Notes: generated from the letters alone by a model not told the origin. A stretch of 64,000 nt of DNA from Colias croceus (GCF_905220415.1 NC_059565.1:131501-195500), one strand, 5' to 3'; shown: positions 24,546-37,300, counted from the first letter of the stretch. A program made the numbers and translations.

Positions 24546-27500
24546 CCTCCGTAACTTATCGTTAAGCCACTCGTTAGTGAGCTCGTCAAGTTCGCGCACT
24601 TCCAATAAACGCGGCGCTCCGACCGCCGCGGCTAACGCGCGCTGTGTGCCCGCATACATTACCTGGAAAAGATAATAAATATGTATTAAAAATAATAATA
24701 ATTTTATATTACTACACATCAACTAAAAATCTTTATATATAGAACGTATGTGTCACTTTGTTTGTCCGCGATGGACTGCAAAACTACTGAATCGTTATTA
24801 AATTGGATTTGCATGCCGTGTGCAATTTGACTTAACTTGACCGCGGGACGCAGCTAGTTTTTAAGGGGCCATGGATTGAAATTCATGTTTCTAAATCATG
24901 TTATTTTCAGAGAAATCATCATATTTAAAATCCTAAAAAAATATATAGTACAGATAAACGTTTGATCTAGTGGAATTTTTGGATAGAAACACAATATTAA
25001 ACATTTCACTCGATAAAAAAAAATTCAGAAGTAACATCGATTTTGAAAGCATAATCAGTTTTATGAGAATTAGGGGAACGCTATGTTTATGAAAATTTTA
25101 CATTTCATTTACTAATCAGGTTTTACAGGGAAATTTTTGGATAGATTTATAATTTAGCCCTTATTTTTTTCTATATAAAATTTAATACGTAAATTGCAAC
25201 TCGCGAGCACCACCCCAGTGCCGACAGAGTCCAGCCGGACGTCATCGAAGGAGGACCTGTGCTATTTTTGCTCGCAACCACGTTGTAGTCGCCGTTTGCG
25301 TATATAATATTTAAGTTTATTCAAAATAAGTGTAATAATATAGAAATTACTTAAAAAAATACTCGTATCGAAGTACACAATAATAACCTATTTTTTTTAA
25401 ACAGTGTTTGTAAATAAATACTTTTTGTAAGTTGTGATTTAATTAAAATGGCGAATAAAAAATGCAAAATTAGGAAAAGAAGCCTACCTAAAGTGAAGAA
25501 GATCAGAAAGTGTATTGCGTAAGTATTTAATAAGTTCCCATTTACAATAAAAAAATAAATATTCGAATAATTAGATATTATCTATTTTAACAGACTAGCT
25601 AAATCAGTATGATAATTTTTATTTTCATTTTACAATTTACCTTAGAGCAACAACCAGAGGCGGTTCGTGACAAAATTGTATGGGTGTTCACTTGAAATAA
25701 AACAACGAAAATACAATAGCGTTAGCGGGATAATATATTACAAACAAAAAAAAATTAGCACCACATTTTATAAATATCTATTTATACACTAAAAATTACA
25801 AAGTACAGGCTATTTCAAAACGAATTCAATGATTATCAATTAATAAAATTTAGTAAATCACCGAATTTGCATTACTATTTTCTTCTACTAACGCCTGCAT
25901 ATAATATAAAAAAAATAAAAACGAAAATCAGTAAAAATAACAATACTTTCGCCTCTATGGATAATATCGAAAATTTCAAAAAAGGGATAATTTGCGCCTG
26001 TAATCACACTAGACATATATTAGCAACATAATAAATTATCTATTATTATACGAATTTATTTAGATCAGTCGGCCGCGAAAATTCCAATATTTTAAATATT
26101 TTTTAATAAAACTCTGGGTGTTCTACTCGTGCATTCAAAAAGAGAAGCTCCTTAGATATTTAAATAAAACAAGAATGTCACTTTTTCGGGCCTAAAAACA
26201 CATACTATATAGCCGTAGCGCCGTTCATAGCGGTTATATAAAACAAGTTGACGCGATCCTACCGCCATTTTGCTAATGTCAGTGAACGTGTAAAAACAGG
26301 AGCGAAATATCCCAAATTGTAAACAATAAATATGCGTAACAAAAACAACATGAAGTAACTTTCTATAGTAATTTTCTGGTTTTCAAAAATTGATAGCTCA
26401 AAAAGTAAAAGGTTCCGTCAACTGAAATTTCATATTTATGTTCCATAGGACAATAGCTAACCACAAAAAAATTTACGCATTTCAACTCGACGTCCGATAA
26501 AGTACAGTTTTACCTCGTATTAAATAAGTATAATGCAATTTATGTTGTTAATCTCTCACACTTTTTTAACCGCTATGTTTTGAAGTCAGGCACGACTTTT
26601 TCATTCGTGATAAATCTAAGTGATAAATATTTAGATGTCAAGACAAACACTTACACACTTTGTCACAAATATTTATTTAGTTGTCTATGTGTGTGTTTGT
26701 ACCAAGGTTTGTACTTATGTGTGTTTAGTCTATGCTGGTGTTTCATTATTTTGTTGTGTGCGTGTGTAGCGACGTAATCCAAAAATGCGTAAGTGTTAAC
26801 ACGATTTGTATGTGTTGACTCGTCCCCCCCCCCCCCGCAGATAATGGCAGACTTTGGACAGAGAAAGCGACTTTGTTTTACACTTACTATGTAGTGATAA
26901 GAATACCGGTGAAATTACGAAACGTATTGCGCGGGTAAATCTTTGTGCGTGAAATACGGCTAAAACGATTTCCATGAGACCTAGCTAGATCGATTTTTCG
27001 TCCCTGTAAACCCTTAAATTGAAACTTTTATAAAATCGTTAGAGCCGTTTTCGAGAACTCATTAATATACAAACAAAATAGATATATATAAATATGCAAA
27101 TATTGCTCGTTTAATGGTATAGGATAAGTAGTAAATTTATTTATCAACAACATTCCTACGATAGCAAATAAAATCGAACTACTGATTTATTTATACTGTG
27201 GCGTAATCGCCCGCCTTCATAGGTCACCGGAGTTCATGCCGCGCCGGCTCCTGCGCAACGCGGTCGCGAGCCGTCTCAGCGCCTAAAATGCCTAAAGTTT
27301 CAGTACAAAGGGCTCTTAATAAATGTTTGGAGAAATAAATTTTGTAGCAGTAAATATTATGCTTAGTCATATAATATGTAAAGTACGGCCAACGAGAAGC
27401 GATACCAAATGTAAACAAAATACTTAGTGTGAGACCCATTTGTAAAAAAGTCTTCAAATAACGATTTTCGTGGGACTCACTTCCGTCATACGGACTACTG

Positions 27501-30500
27501 ATCCACTAATCACTTTATCGGCATGTTTTTCTGAACACAAAAAGTGCGGTAGTCACTTCCTAGGGGTATGGAGGGGGGCGGAGCTATGACGTAGCAAAGA
27601 TGGCCATTGGGCCGTTCTATTGTGCGGTATATCTGGATAACTACTGAACCGATTTACTTAAAAAAGTTGTCAATTGAAAGATAATTAAATAAACATTATT
27701 TGATTCCTAAGATTCATAAATGTAAAACTAGTACCAACTAAAATATTTTTTAGTTGGTACTAAAAAATATGCGCTAAATCAGGAACTACTGGTACAATTT
27801 GATATTTTCTTTCGGTGTTAGATAACCCTTTTATGGAGGAAGGCTATATAGGCTCAATATTTGTCGTTCAATCAAAAATACAATCGTTTAATCGATCGAT
27901 CGATCAATTATCGATCAATGGATCGATCAATCAATCAATAAATCGATCAAGTGATCAATCAATCGATTGAATCGATCAATTAATCGATCAATAATCGATC
28001 AATCGATCAATCAATTATCGATCGATCAATAATCGATCAATCAATAATCGATCAATCAATCAATAAATCGATTAATCGATCAATTGATCAATCAATCAAT
28101 TGAATCGATCAATAATCGATCAATCAATCGATCAATCAATAAATCGATCAATCAATAATCGATCGTTCAATCAATAAATCGATCAATCGATCAATCAATA
28201 ATCGATCAATCAATAATCGATCGATCAATAATCGATCAATCAATCAATAATCGATCAATCAATCGATCAATCAATAAATCGAACAATCAATCGATCGATC
28301 GATCGATCAATCAATAAATCGATCAATCGATCGTTCAATCAATAAATCGATCAATCAATAATCGATCGATCGATCGATCAATAATCAATCAAACGATCAA
28401 TCAATCGATCAATCAATCAATAATCGATCAATCGATCAATAATCGATCAATCAATCGATCAATCAATAAATCGATCAATCAATAATCGATCGTTCAATCA
28501 ATAAATCGATCAATCGATCAATCAATAATCGATCGATCGATCGTTCAATCAATCAATCGATCGATTGAATCGATCAATCAATAATCGATCAATCGATCAA
28601 TAATCGATCAATCAATCAATAAATCGATTAATCGATCAATTGAGCAATCAATCAATCGATTCGTCAAACTTTGTAAATAATAGGTAATAAATATTTGCTA
28701 TTTGCTGATCTAAATTTTGAGCAAAAGAAACTTATTCACTGATAATGATGACTTTATGCAGGATTTGTTAAGGGGTGCTGAAAATTTCTGGGAAACAAAT
28801 ATACTATCCCAAAAACGTTGGAAAGTGTTAAATAAATACAACTTTAAATATGCAAGTAAACAAAGTCTTTTATTTCAAGAAAATGATGAACACTATAGGC
28901 ACTATTTGTATAATATATGTAAATAAATTGGTCCAACTCCAATCAAACAAACATCACGCTAATGAGATTAAATTAGAAAACCAAAACACAAAAACACGAT
29001 TTAAAAGTTTGTTGACATGAATAATTCACAAAAATGACATTAATATGAAATTTGACACATGCCATACCCTGTAAATGTCAGCGATAGTTTTTTTTTTTTA
29101 CTTTTTTTAAATTAGGCCAGGGCGCATTTTTATTCTTGGGCAGCTGGGGGCTCAATTAATATTATAAATACGAAAGACTGTATGTTTGTTTGTTACTCCT
29201 TCACGCAAAAACTGTTGAACCTATTTTCATGAAATATTTGACATTCATGTAGAGCAACTTGGATCAACACAGGATATATTAGAATATGTTTATATTTTTA
29301 GGATGTATTTATATTTTATATATGTATAATATGTATTATTATTTTATTCAGATATATATTAGCATTATTATAACATTATCTTGTATATTATATTCTATAT
29401 TTTATTTTCAATGTAAGTATATAATATCTTATGGTATATTATATCTTATATATAAGTGTGTATATATATTTTTAGTATCATCTATTTATCTTTACTTTTT
29501 ACCTACCTCCGCTGTACGTATTTATTGTTTTTCACACAATCTGTTGGTTGCCTGGAAGAGATTACTTGTTAGTAATAAGGCCGCCTTCTGTGTTGTATGT
29601 CCTAGCTTAAGTTTTATTGTTCCTACTATTGTTATTTTTGCAGCACAATAAAGTGTTTAAAATAAAAAAAATAAATAAATACCCACGGGAACGGAAACAA
29701 TGCGGCTTTTCCTTTAACTTCGCGGGCGAAGACATCTTCGCCCTACAGAGATGCAAAGCTACTAAATACAATAATTCAAACTCAAACATTTATTTATTCA
29801 ATTAGACTACTTTTAGTAGCACTTTCGAATCGTCATTACATAAGTATTTTTCATATTTACCACCGATTCGGAAAGCAGTGTCTGTTGTTCTTTTAAAATC
29901 ATGTCAATATTACATAATATGTAACATTATTATTACCTGAAGCTCCATGTGCGCGTCGCGTGGTGTGTAGAAAATGAAACACATGGGGAACGACACTCTG
30001 CCGTCATTGTGCTCCAATTTATAACTGAAATTATAATTGACAACATTTCATTTTATTTAAGACTAGCGGTCCGCCCCGGCTTCGCCCGTGGTACCTACAT
30101 GTTTTATAGCCTATGTTGCTCAGTGAAGATGCAGCTTTCTAATGGTGAAAGAATTTTTGAAATCGGTCCAGTAGTTTATGCGTGAAAACCATACATACAT
30201 ATATAATAACAAACCTAAAAGAAAAAAAAAACATTTCTTCATTTTGCTATAATTGTGCCCACGGAAAATATTTTATTCTATTTTTTACCACATATTTTAT
30301 TTAAGAGAAAATAAATTAAATTGAACCATGATGTGATAACGTCATACATACAGTATTAGTAGAATAAAGATCTGACTTTGCTAAATTTTGACCTTTAATA
30401 TAAATTAAACAATATAAATGAAACAATTTTTTATAATACATAATTAATATTGGTTCTGTTTCATATTACTCTGTGAAGTTTGTAGCATACTTGCATACTG

Positions 30501-32288
30501 TTGGATAAAAATATTAACCTGACAATGATGTTAAGAAACCTTTGTAGTTGTTTCAATTTTAATTTAAAAGAGAATAAAAGTGAATTGTGTTTTATTTCAA
30601 AACTAAATAACTAATCTACACTAATAATAGTAATAAACTACTAATCTATACTAATATTATAAAGCTGAAGAGTTTGTTTAAATGCGCTAATCTCGGGAAC
30701 TACCGGTCCGATTTGAAAAAATCGTTCAGTGTTGGATAGCCCATTAATTGAGGAAGGCTATAGGCTATATATCATCTTGCTAAGACTAACAGGAGCAGGA
30801 GCACTGCAGGTAAAACCGCGGAGCACAGCTAGTAAACTATAAAATGCAGTTCCATCAGTACAAAGTATAGATTAAACTTAGTTCTGACTTGTGACTTACC
30901 TATACACAATGAACCTAGGCTGGTGTGACGGCAGGATGTCCTGCAGCTCTTCCAGCTCTATATTATGTACCTCTTCGTCCACTTCCAGTGTTTGTTTCTC
31001 TCTGTTCACCTGAAATTTATAAATGATAACAACTAACTGATATTGTCTTATCTTCTCTTGAAATAATAAATATTTCAGGACAATTTTCACGCACGGCACG
31101 ATCTGTACCCATACTAAGCTTTCGCTTGTGTTATGGAGACCAGATGGCTGATAAACATATACATATATAAGTTTAAATAAATACTTATATAGATAATTAA
31201 CACCCAGACTCAAGGCGAACATCTATGTTCATCACACAAATATATAAAATTAATATATTTGTGTGATAATATTTGCCCCGGGTGGGAATAGAATCCACAA
31301 CCTCTGGCTTGGAAGGCAGGGCCACTACCAACCAAGCCGACCGGTCAGTCGATGGTAAATTATGTATTGTGACTAGTTGATTGAATAAATATTAAAATTT
31401 GAGTTTTAATTTCCATTGTGACGCTTGTTGAAATCAGTATTTATTTCAAGGAAACTCTATATTTGATATCAGATCTCCTGTAATTCATAGATATTCCATC
31501 AAAATTGGTGCATATTTAGCCATAAGGCATACCTAACAAGTTGTCCTTTCAGTTATTAGTATATATGGTTTGAGGTTTGACTTTAAATTAAATATGACAA
31601 GCCTTTAATAAAAAATATATAACACTAGCTATACACCCACATTTTCAAAGGAAAACCCGCATAGTTCCCGTTCCCAAGGGATTTCCGGGATAAAAACTAT
31701 CCTATGTGTTAATCCAAGTTACCTTCTATATGTGTGCTAAATTTTATGTAATTGGTTCAGAAGTATTTGCGTGAAAGAGTAACAAATACACACATACACA
31801 TCCTCACATACTTTCGCATTTATAACAACGGTAAGATACTAATCAATTCCTTGTCGGAAAATTACAAACGATGACGAATTTAGTGATTAATAATGATGCA
31901 GTTTGATAAAACATTTCCGCACAATAATTATCTTTGTGTAACAAGAATATAAAAATTATAAGCATTTAAAATGCACTAGGAATTGTCGATGGATGATTTT
32001 GTACACTTTATAGGAATTTTTTACAAACGGAGGTCCCTGTTACTTGTTTAGTTCTTAATATTTAAATAAGTCTTCATAATGATTAGCTTATAACTATACT
32101 ATAAATGCAATTAAAACGTAAACATATGCATAATCTACTAAACACAACATAACTGTAAATAGCAGGAAATAATTAGCATTTACCTTTAAAATTAGTGCAG
32201 AGTTCGATTCATGTTTTTGGAATCGAAACTTCTTTAGAACCTCCTTCACGTCGTCTCCAATATCACACACATTTACGTTCGCCGACAT
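24543..32288 (-). CDS. GMF: Glia maturation factor (ADF-H domain actin-branch regulator)
   Basis: GMF binds the Arp2/3 complex, promotes debranching of actin networks and inhibits new branches in the cytoplasm. Coding exons on the - strand are 32288-32184, 31009-30900, 30024-29937 and 24662-24543; all have GT-AG borders, phases agree, and the product is 140 residues, the family's usual length (~138-142). The whole protein is one ADF-H domain. Landmarks: VCDIGDDVKEVLKKFRF at residues 7-23, QPRFIVYSYK spanning the exon 2/3 junction, DGRVSFPMCFIF in exon 3, and VMYAGTQ then LTNEWLNDKLRR at the C-terminus. These match animal GMF closely. Introns are 1.2, 0.9 and 5.3 kb; intron 3 holds an 0.8-kb ATCG/ATCA array and a possible gene on the other strand. 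The gene is divergent from ATP7. Confidence 0.97.
24736..24858 (-). repeat. Partial family S element
   Basis: It reads GTGTCACTTTGTTTGTCCGC, CTGCAAAACTACTGAATCG and ends GACCGCGGGACGCAGCTAG, related to the pair at 20890 and 21425. Confidence 0.55.
25195..25310 (+). other. GC-rich segment of unknown nature in GMF intron 3
   Basis: About 110 bp of GC-rich sequence (GAGCACCACCCCAGTGCCGA, GGACGTCATCGAAGGAGGAC, GTAGTCGCCG) stands out from AT-rich flanks. It lies 140 bp before the candidate exon at 25448 and could be its promoter or 5' exon (a GTATAT donor-like site near 25302, an acceptor TTTTTAAACAG at about 25404). A mobile-element fragment is equally possible. Confidence 0.3.
25448..28926 (+). 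CDS. Candidate unrecognised two-exon gene nested in GMF intron 3
   Basis: Exon A (25448-25518) starts ATGGCGAAT and encodes a very basic peptide (MANKKCKIRKRSLPKVKKIR) up to a strong donor GC|GTAAGT. Exon B (28722-28926) starts after TTTTGAG and encodes about 67 residues rich in aromatic and charged positions, with DDFMQDLLRGAENFW and a C-terminal YRHYLYNICK; AATAAA overlaps its stop codon. The phases fit (2+1), giving 91 residues: basic start, acidic-aromatic end, no signal peptide or membrane segment. I recognise no family. Weak points: the acceptor is poor, the intron is 3.2 kb and contains the ATCG array, codons are AT-rich, and more exons may exist between. It reads opposite to GMF. Confidence 0.3.
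26690..26840 (+). repeat. GT-rich and poly(C) simple sequence
   Basis: TGTGTGTTTGT-type runs are followed by an uninterrupted run of about 14 C just before GCAG (near 26838). Long C runs are rare in this AT-rich sequence and are prone to sequencing error. Confidence 0.6.
27884..28665. repeat. ATCGATCA / ATCAATCA satellite-like array, ~780 bp
   Basis: Almost the whole interval is built from the tetramers ATCG and ATCA in irregular order, with occasional AATA, TTAA or GTTC changes. It has a higher-order periodicity (recurring AATCAATAAATCGATCAATC). It is full of GATC and of palindromic ATCGAT/TCGATCGA. It lies in GMF intron 3, about 55 bp before candidate exon B of the nested gene. Confidence 0.9.
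29153..29285 (-). repeat. Partial family S element
   Basis: TTAATATTATAAATACGAAA, TACTCCTTCACGCAAAAAC and AGCAACTTGGATCAACACAG are present; the GC-rich head is missing. Confidence 0.55.
29545..29688 (+). repeat. LINE 3' tail fragment (family L)
   Basis: GTTGCCTGGAAGAGATTAC, TTAGTAATAAGGCCGCC and a final CACAATAAAGTGTTTAAAAT with TAAATAAA. Same family as 9200-9340. Confidence 0.6.
29776..29930 (+). repeat. Repeat family T fragment next to GMF exon 3
   Basis: It begins CAAACTCAAACATTTATTTA, then TTCAATTAGACTAC, ACCACCGATTCGGAAAGC and ATCATGTCAATATTACA. It ends seven bases from the GMF exon 3 donor. It is likely the 3' end of a non-LTR element. Confidence 0.65.
30063..30212 (+). repeat. Family S element in GMF intron 2
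   Basis: CTAGCGGTCCGCCCCGGC, TTCGCCCGTGG and TGAAATCGGTCCAGTAGTTT mark it; it starts 38 bases upstream of the exon 3 acceptor on the GMF strand. Confidence 0.7.
30650..30834 (-). repeat. Family S element in GMF intron 2
   Basis: It starts ACTAATATTATAAAGCTGAA and ends TAAAACCGCGGAGCACAGC and TAGT, of the GCTTTATAAT subtype. Confidence 0.7.
31058..31345 (-). repeat. tRNA-derived SINE (family V) in GMF intron 1
   Basis: Read on the - strand it opens with a box-B-like segment (opposite GTGGGAATAGAATCCAC), then CATCACACAAATAT, TTCGCTTGTGTTATGGAGAC and GACAATTTTCACGCACGGC. A second copy is at 39018-39262. It ends about 50 bp from the exon 2 acceptor of GMF. Confidence 0.65.
31625..31826 (+). repeat. 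Family S element in GMF intron 1
   Basis: CTAGCTATACACCC, AACCCGCATAGTTCCCGTTC, AAGGGATTTCCGGGAT and ACTTTCGCATTTATAAC mark a slightly decayed copy. Confidence 0.65.
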
Positions 32289-34374
32289 TATTACACCACG
32301 AAACTTTTCTTTTTTATTATTTTATTTAGTTTTCGATAGTATACCGCCCACTTTATCAATCGGCAATCGCTTGATCGCTTCCTATGTTCCTATTGAAACT
32401 AATCAAGCGTAAACGTCAATTTTGATTGACTTTGACTCATAGTCATAGTTTTTATGTAATATTCGTTCTGAAATAGTTCACTACACATGTTTTTTACGGC
32501 TAATTTTATGAGCAAATTTCATAATAATAAAACAAGTGCACATTTTAACATTATTGTTGGTTTTAAAAGAGCAGTATATTGTATTATATCCACACATACA
32601 ATTAATTTAACAGAAACAATATTAACTCGCTTGTTTTCAATAAGATTTTTGAACGACCCGTATGGGTCATGTCATCTGTCAGCTGTTCGAGCGTCACAAA
32701 GACATCCGATTTCGAAATCAGCCTTTCCCCATCTAAACCTAAAATTCCGAATAAATTGTATTTTTAGTGTAATATCAATAAATTCAGAGTTTTTTATTAT
32801 TCCAATACATTTCCATCATTCGAATAAATAACCCTTAATGAGCGTTCATCAATAAAAAGTGTTGTAAATAGTACAAAGACAATTGATTATGTTATTAATT
32901 GCATTTATTGATAATTCCGCATTTTGCTAGTGTTTAGGAGTGTTTATGTGCCCTAAATAAAGGTCAACAACGTCTCTTTATGAACTGTAAGTATCCTATT
33001 TTAAGTGACAAATCACAACAAGTGATAAATACGTTTTACAATAACAAAACATGAAATTATTTAAAAGTAAAAGTGATCAGTTCTGCTTTACGTCAAAATT
33101 TGCATAAAAAATTGGTGCAAACACAAATAGAGAGGCCAACTATACATTATTATTTGGATGTTTATTTAAACTTATATTTATCATGTTTAGGCTAACTTCA
33201 TTTTTGCATAGCAACTAAAACCACTGAATTATCTAAGTACTTCATCATTATATACGTTTTTACAATATCATTAACCCATGGTTAACAAGATATTTCATTA
33301 AAAAATATTTCTTTTATTCATTTGTAATCTACCCATTTTTAAAAGTTTCAATCTCTTTCTTCATTATAACTATTTTAAAATTGCATGTTTAATCAAACTA
33401 TAATTTCATTAATTATTGTGGTTTTGAACAACCACAGCTGTTCTTCCAGTAATATTATATCATACCTTTTGTTTCTGTTTTTCATAGAGATAATAAATAA
33501 TAATAACTATTAAAAAATGTTTATCAGTTATCTAGTACAAACTTTATCTATGTTTATACTAGTTGTTGTGTGAATTTTATTGCATACTAGTTGTGCTCTG
33601 TGGCTTTGTTTACGGACTAAATCATAGACAAAAACTTTAATACCCTATTTTTAGTCTTTATGGGTTGTTTCTCAATAGAAAAGTAGATAAGTTTGATGCT
33701 AGAAATAAAAGATTTTAACGGATTAAAAATGTGATTTATTCATTATATTATTACCCTAACGTTTTGCACACTTTGCGCTTTTCTGTTTGTATAATACTTG
33801 TGTAAAATCCAACACTAGAAAATACTATATTTGATGCTAGTTTTACAGCTATTTTGCACTTCAAATTTTATCTTAATCGGTGATGTAGTTTAGCAGTGTA
33901 GGAGTAACGGACGAACAAAGTTTTGCATTCATATTATTATTGTTACAGGATATATTTTTACACAGTTAATTCACTTAGTTACAGACTTAAATATTTTATA
34001 TCTCGCATGGATTAAAAATATCTGCATTGGCAAGATAATTAGATAATCGTAAGCTATTTTAATGATATATAATATTATTTAGTCATATTTTTTTAAATGA
34101 TGTAATTTTTAAATTAAATTCAAGAATTATTAACATAAAATCAACCCTTAATGCTAAAAATAAGGAATAAAATTTAGTTGTAATCACATCTTAAAAATAG
34201 TATCGTTTGAAAAATAAAACGATATTCATAGGCATGTTAAGCAATAACTTTACCGCAGCAGTCCCCGAGTGCCACACATCATTTTTATTTTTAAACAAAA
34301 CACTTTTGTGGTAACTGGTATTAACATTATTTTCTTTGTTTATAGAGCTTTTGAGTGATAAGTGATGACTGGTA
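32289..34374. promoter_or_regulatory. Divergent GMF / ATP7 promoter region
   Basis: The start codons of GMF (-) and ATP7 (+) face away from each other across 2.1 kb with no other gene between, so both promoters should lie here. A GTAAGT donor-like site at 32987, after a stretch lacking repeats, could end a non-coding ATP7 first exon that splices to the acceptor TTTGTTTATAG near 34346. I see no convincing TATA box. The open frame at 32487-32831 has no recognisable content. Confidence 0.4.
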
Positions 34375-34382
34375 ATGGCTGA
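34365..34382 (+). promoter_or_regulatory. Upstream ORF overlapping the ATP7 start
   Basis: ATGACTGGTAATGGCTGA, a five-codon out-of-frame uORF, starts ten bases before the ATP7 ATG and ends inside the coding region. Such an overlap normally lowers initiation at the main start, if this transcript is made. Confidence 0.5.
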
Positions 34383-37300
34383 CGGGACGACACTACGTAA
34401 GTTATTTTTATGTACTTAAGTTTGGCAACTTATTAGGCAGCGTAGTCTGTAAGTTGGACGTATCAGAAATAGTGAAACATTTTTATGGAGTTTTTGTCAT
34501 TTGATAGGCATTAATAAATAAGGAAAAATATATATGGGATACAGTTAGGTTAAAGTTACTTAAATATAGTTTTTAATATTAATCTAATTTACCATCAATT
34601 TTATTAATTCTTTTATTTATTTACAGATGAAACTACAGAGATGGTGGAGAAGGGAAAATCTGGGTAAGTATTAATTATTATAGCACAATACCTAGTTTTG
34701 TTTATCATATTGTCTGAATCTTTTTGAAGCTAAACCGCTCAAACAATTATGATGAAAATACTATAGACCTATATATAGATACCTTTTTTTTTTTATAGTG
34801 GGTAAATCTTCCAAAGATACCCACGGCCCCCGGGGAAGGAGCCGTGGGTTATGTCGGATTCTTACCGACTAAAACCCCACTGTGTTCCGTCGAGCCGCTT
34901 TAATGATGGGGCCGCGGGTATTGATTAGAATTCTTCCGCGACCATATATAGATACCTACATAATATAATTGAAGTAACGAAATAAATTGTATATTTTGAC
35001 CTTTGAAATGGAAGATTTTCAGGCAAACAAAACCACGTACAAGACAGTTTATTTTATGTATTACGTATTATAAATAATTATCCTTAACCGTTAACATCGA
35101 CCCCCTAAACAGGAATGTGCACCAAGCTTAAGTAGTAAATGAAGTGTGTACTTTCCTTATACTAAACATCTTTATAACGTCGTAAGGTCACAAGCAGCGC
35201 GTGTATTGTAAACTTTAATTGCATTGTGTTAGAGTTGTGTTTCGATTGCACGGTTCAGTGATATCGCGTAAGTGGTTTGATTGATGCGTAATCGTTAAAG
35301 TGTTGGAAAGGAGGGTTGTCGATAAAAGTGTCGATAGTTTAGAAAAATAATTGTGGTTAGAATATGTTAGGATATAAGCAAGAATACGAAGAAAACAAGC
35401 CTTAAATGAAGTTATTGAACATCGGTTATCGGTCTTCATCGAAATATTAATTTGTGAGTAAACTTAAACTTACTGCAGTTGTTCACTTTAAAGTCGATGC
35501 TGCTTTTTCCTAATGGACTGCGTTAAAACAACACAAGAAAAGACTGCATTCTTCGTAATAGTCTTTATTTTTTTGCAAAATCTGTAATCTACTTTCTTAT
35601 TTTTTCATGAGTCTTAATCTCTTACTTTATCGAGTTTCTTAAATGCTATTAAAGTATCGATTAACGATAGTGTTCAACGCTCATAATCAAGCACAATAAC
35701 AGCTTTTATAACGACTTTATTTCTTATATTTTCTGTAAAAGATTTAATTTCAGTTGAATACTGCTTTACTACCTACACTTTTCTAGACGCGCTTTTAAAT
35801 CCTTTCATACATATAAATTATTAACTACCCGTTCGGAAAACAGAATCTATAGACCCGGCCCAAAACTCTGTAGTTGTTCTTTTCATGTCAATTGCATAAA
35901 TTAACTGGAATATTAATAAATACATGTCGCCTTACTACCTACACTCGTTCTGTGCCCTACTTTTTCATCGACAATCAACAATCGACAGTCACACATCACT
36001 AGCTATCTTAATGTCTCCCATTCACCTCCGCGAGGCATTCGCAAGCAGTACAAGACGCGACGATATCGTGAATGGTACCGTGTGACTTTCGCGCACTTTT
36101 TTTTCTTAAAAAGTCACGCGATTCGAAATTCGAATATTTTTGTTTAGCGCGAAAAAGTTTTCTTTTTTACATAATCTGTGGATGATTTTTTACGCTCTGT
36201 GTTGTGTTTTTATTGCAATGGTAGATTTAAATTAGATATTAATTGTTGATTTTGTGTTGAGATTATTTACTGTATTTGCTGTGTTGTGTTGCGTTCAATT
36301 TCTAGTACTTGTGAAATTGTGAAATATAATTCCTGTGTGAATCAAATCAATTCAATTCAAATAAATTGTGATACGAACACGATTATTAAGTGAAGTAAAT
36401 ATTTGTTAGTTTGCATGTTCGATTTTAATGCAAAAAATATTGCAGAAATTTTGATGAATTTCAGCATAGATATAGTTAAGAATAAAATGATGAATATTGG
36501 CCACTTTTTGCATCGAAAATAGTTCTTGTGGGAGATAAAATAAGGGTTGCAAACGTGTGGGTGGCTATGACGTAAATAGGGGTTGGTAAACTGGTGGAAT
36601 GTTAATTAAAGCATACTGTAATGGTTAGTAAGATATAGTTCTTATGTCCCAGGTTTTATTATGAGTGACTATATAAAATCTAGTATTGACGTAGGTAGGG
36701 CGTAGGTGCAAAGGGGCTACACGGGGGGCGTGGGACATTTTTATTCTAACCAAGTAGATAATTCTGTTTTTATTTTTAAATAGTTAGTACCTATAAAGGA
36801 ATAATATATTTTAAAAATTTCCATGTAAACACGCATCAGAGGTTTTTCCTTATTTATATTTTTATTAATAATTCCCCATTCGTGATGTATCTTTAGATTT
36901 CCCTAATTTTAAAGATACATTCGAATGGGGAATTCTCAGCAATGTTAAATAATTACCTATCTTGCTTATTATTTTTTTCATTTATTTTAATTACATTTTT
37001 TAATCGAAATACGTTATGGATATCCGCTAATTTTGACATATAATTTTGTAATACTGACGTCACATCCTTCTATTACTTGTTGTACTTGACGTCGATTATT
37101 TATCACAACACCGTAAATGTTGTCTTTGAAATAAGTAATTAACATAATAAGTAATTAGAGTTGTAGGAAAATGTCTTTTAAATAAAAAGTAGGTAGGTAG
37201 GTTCATTTAGAAGTAGTAACTCAAACCTAAATTTTATGCGGTTAACTCAAACCTAAATTTTATGCGGGTTTTATGCGGGTTCTATTCATATTTCTATTGG

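Noticed and set aside
27224..27457. Minus-strand ORF of 77 codons with a hydrophobic start
   Set aside because: It begins with TTG, not ATG, has no recognisable family, no in-phase partner exon, and its GC-rich end looks like an unrelated element joined to AT-rich DNA.
27884..28665. CRISPR-like or regulated repeat-spacer array
   Set aside because: There are no constant-length spacers between fixed repeats; it is a two-tetramer simple array in a eukaryotic intron.
29286..29651. 121-codon ORF rich in Tyr, Ile and Phe
   Set aside because: It is a translation of low-complexity TATATT sequence and a LINE tail, not a plausible protein.
30896..31222. 108-codon minus-strand ORF
   Set aside because: Only its last 37 codons are real (GMF exon 2); the rest is intron and a tRNA-derived SINE read through.
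31250..31345. Possible tRNA gene near GGGAATAGAATCC
   Set aside because: The same sequence with the same flanking body recurs at 39018-39262, so it is a tRNA-derived SINE.
32487..32831. 114-codon ATG ORF between GMF and ATP7
   Set aside because: Composition looks random, no motif or family is seen, and it lies in the expected promoter region with no supporting splice or poly(A) context.
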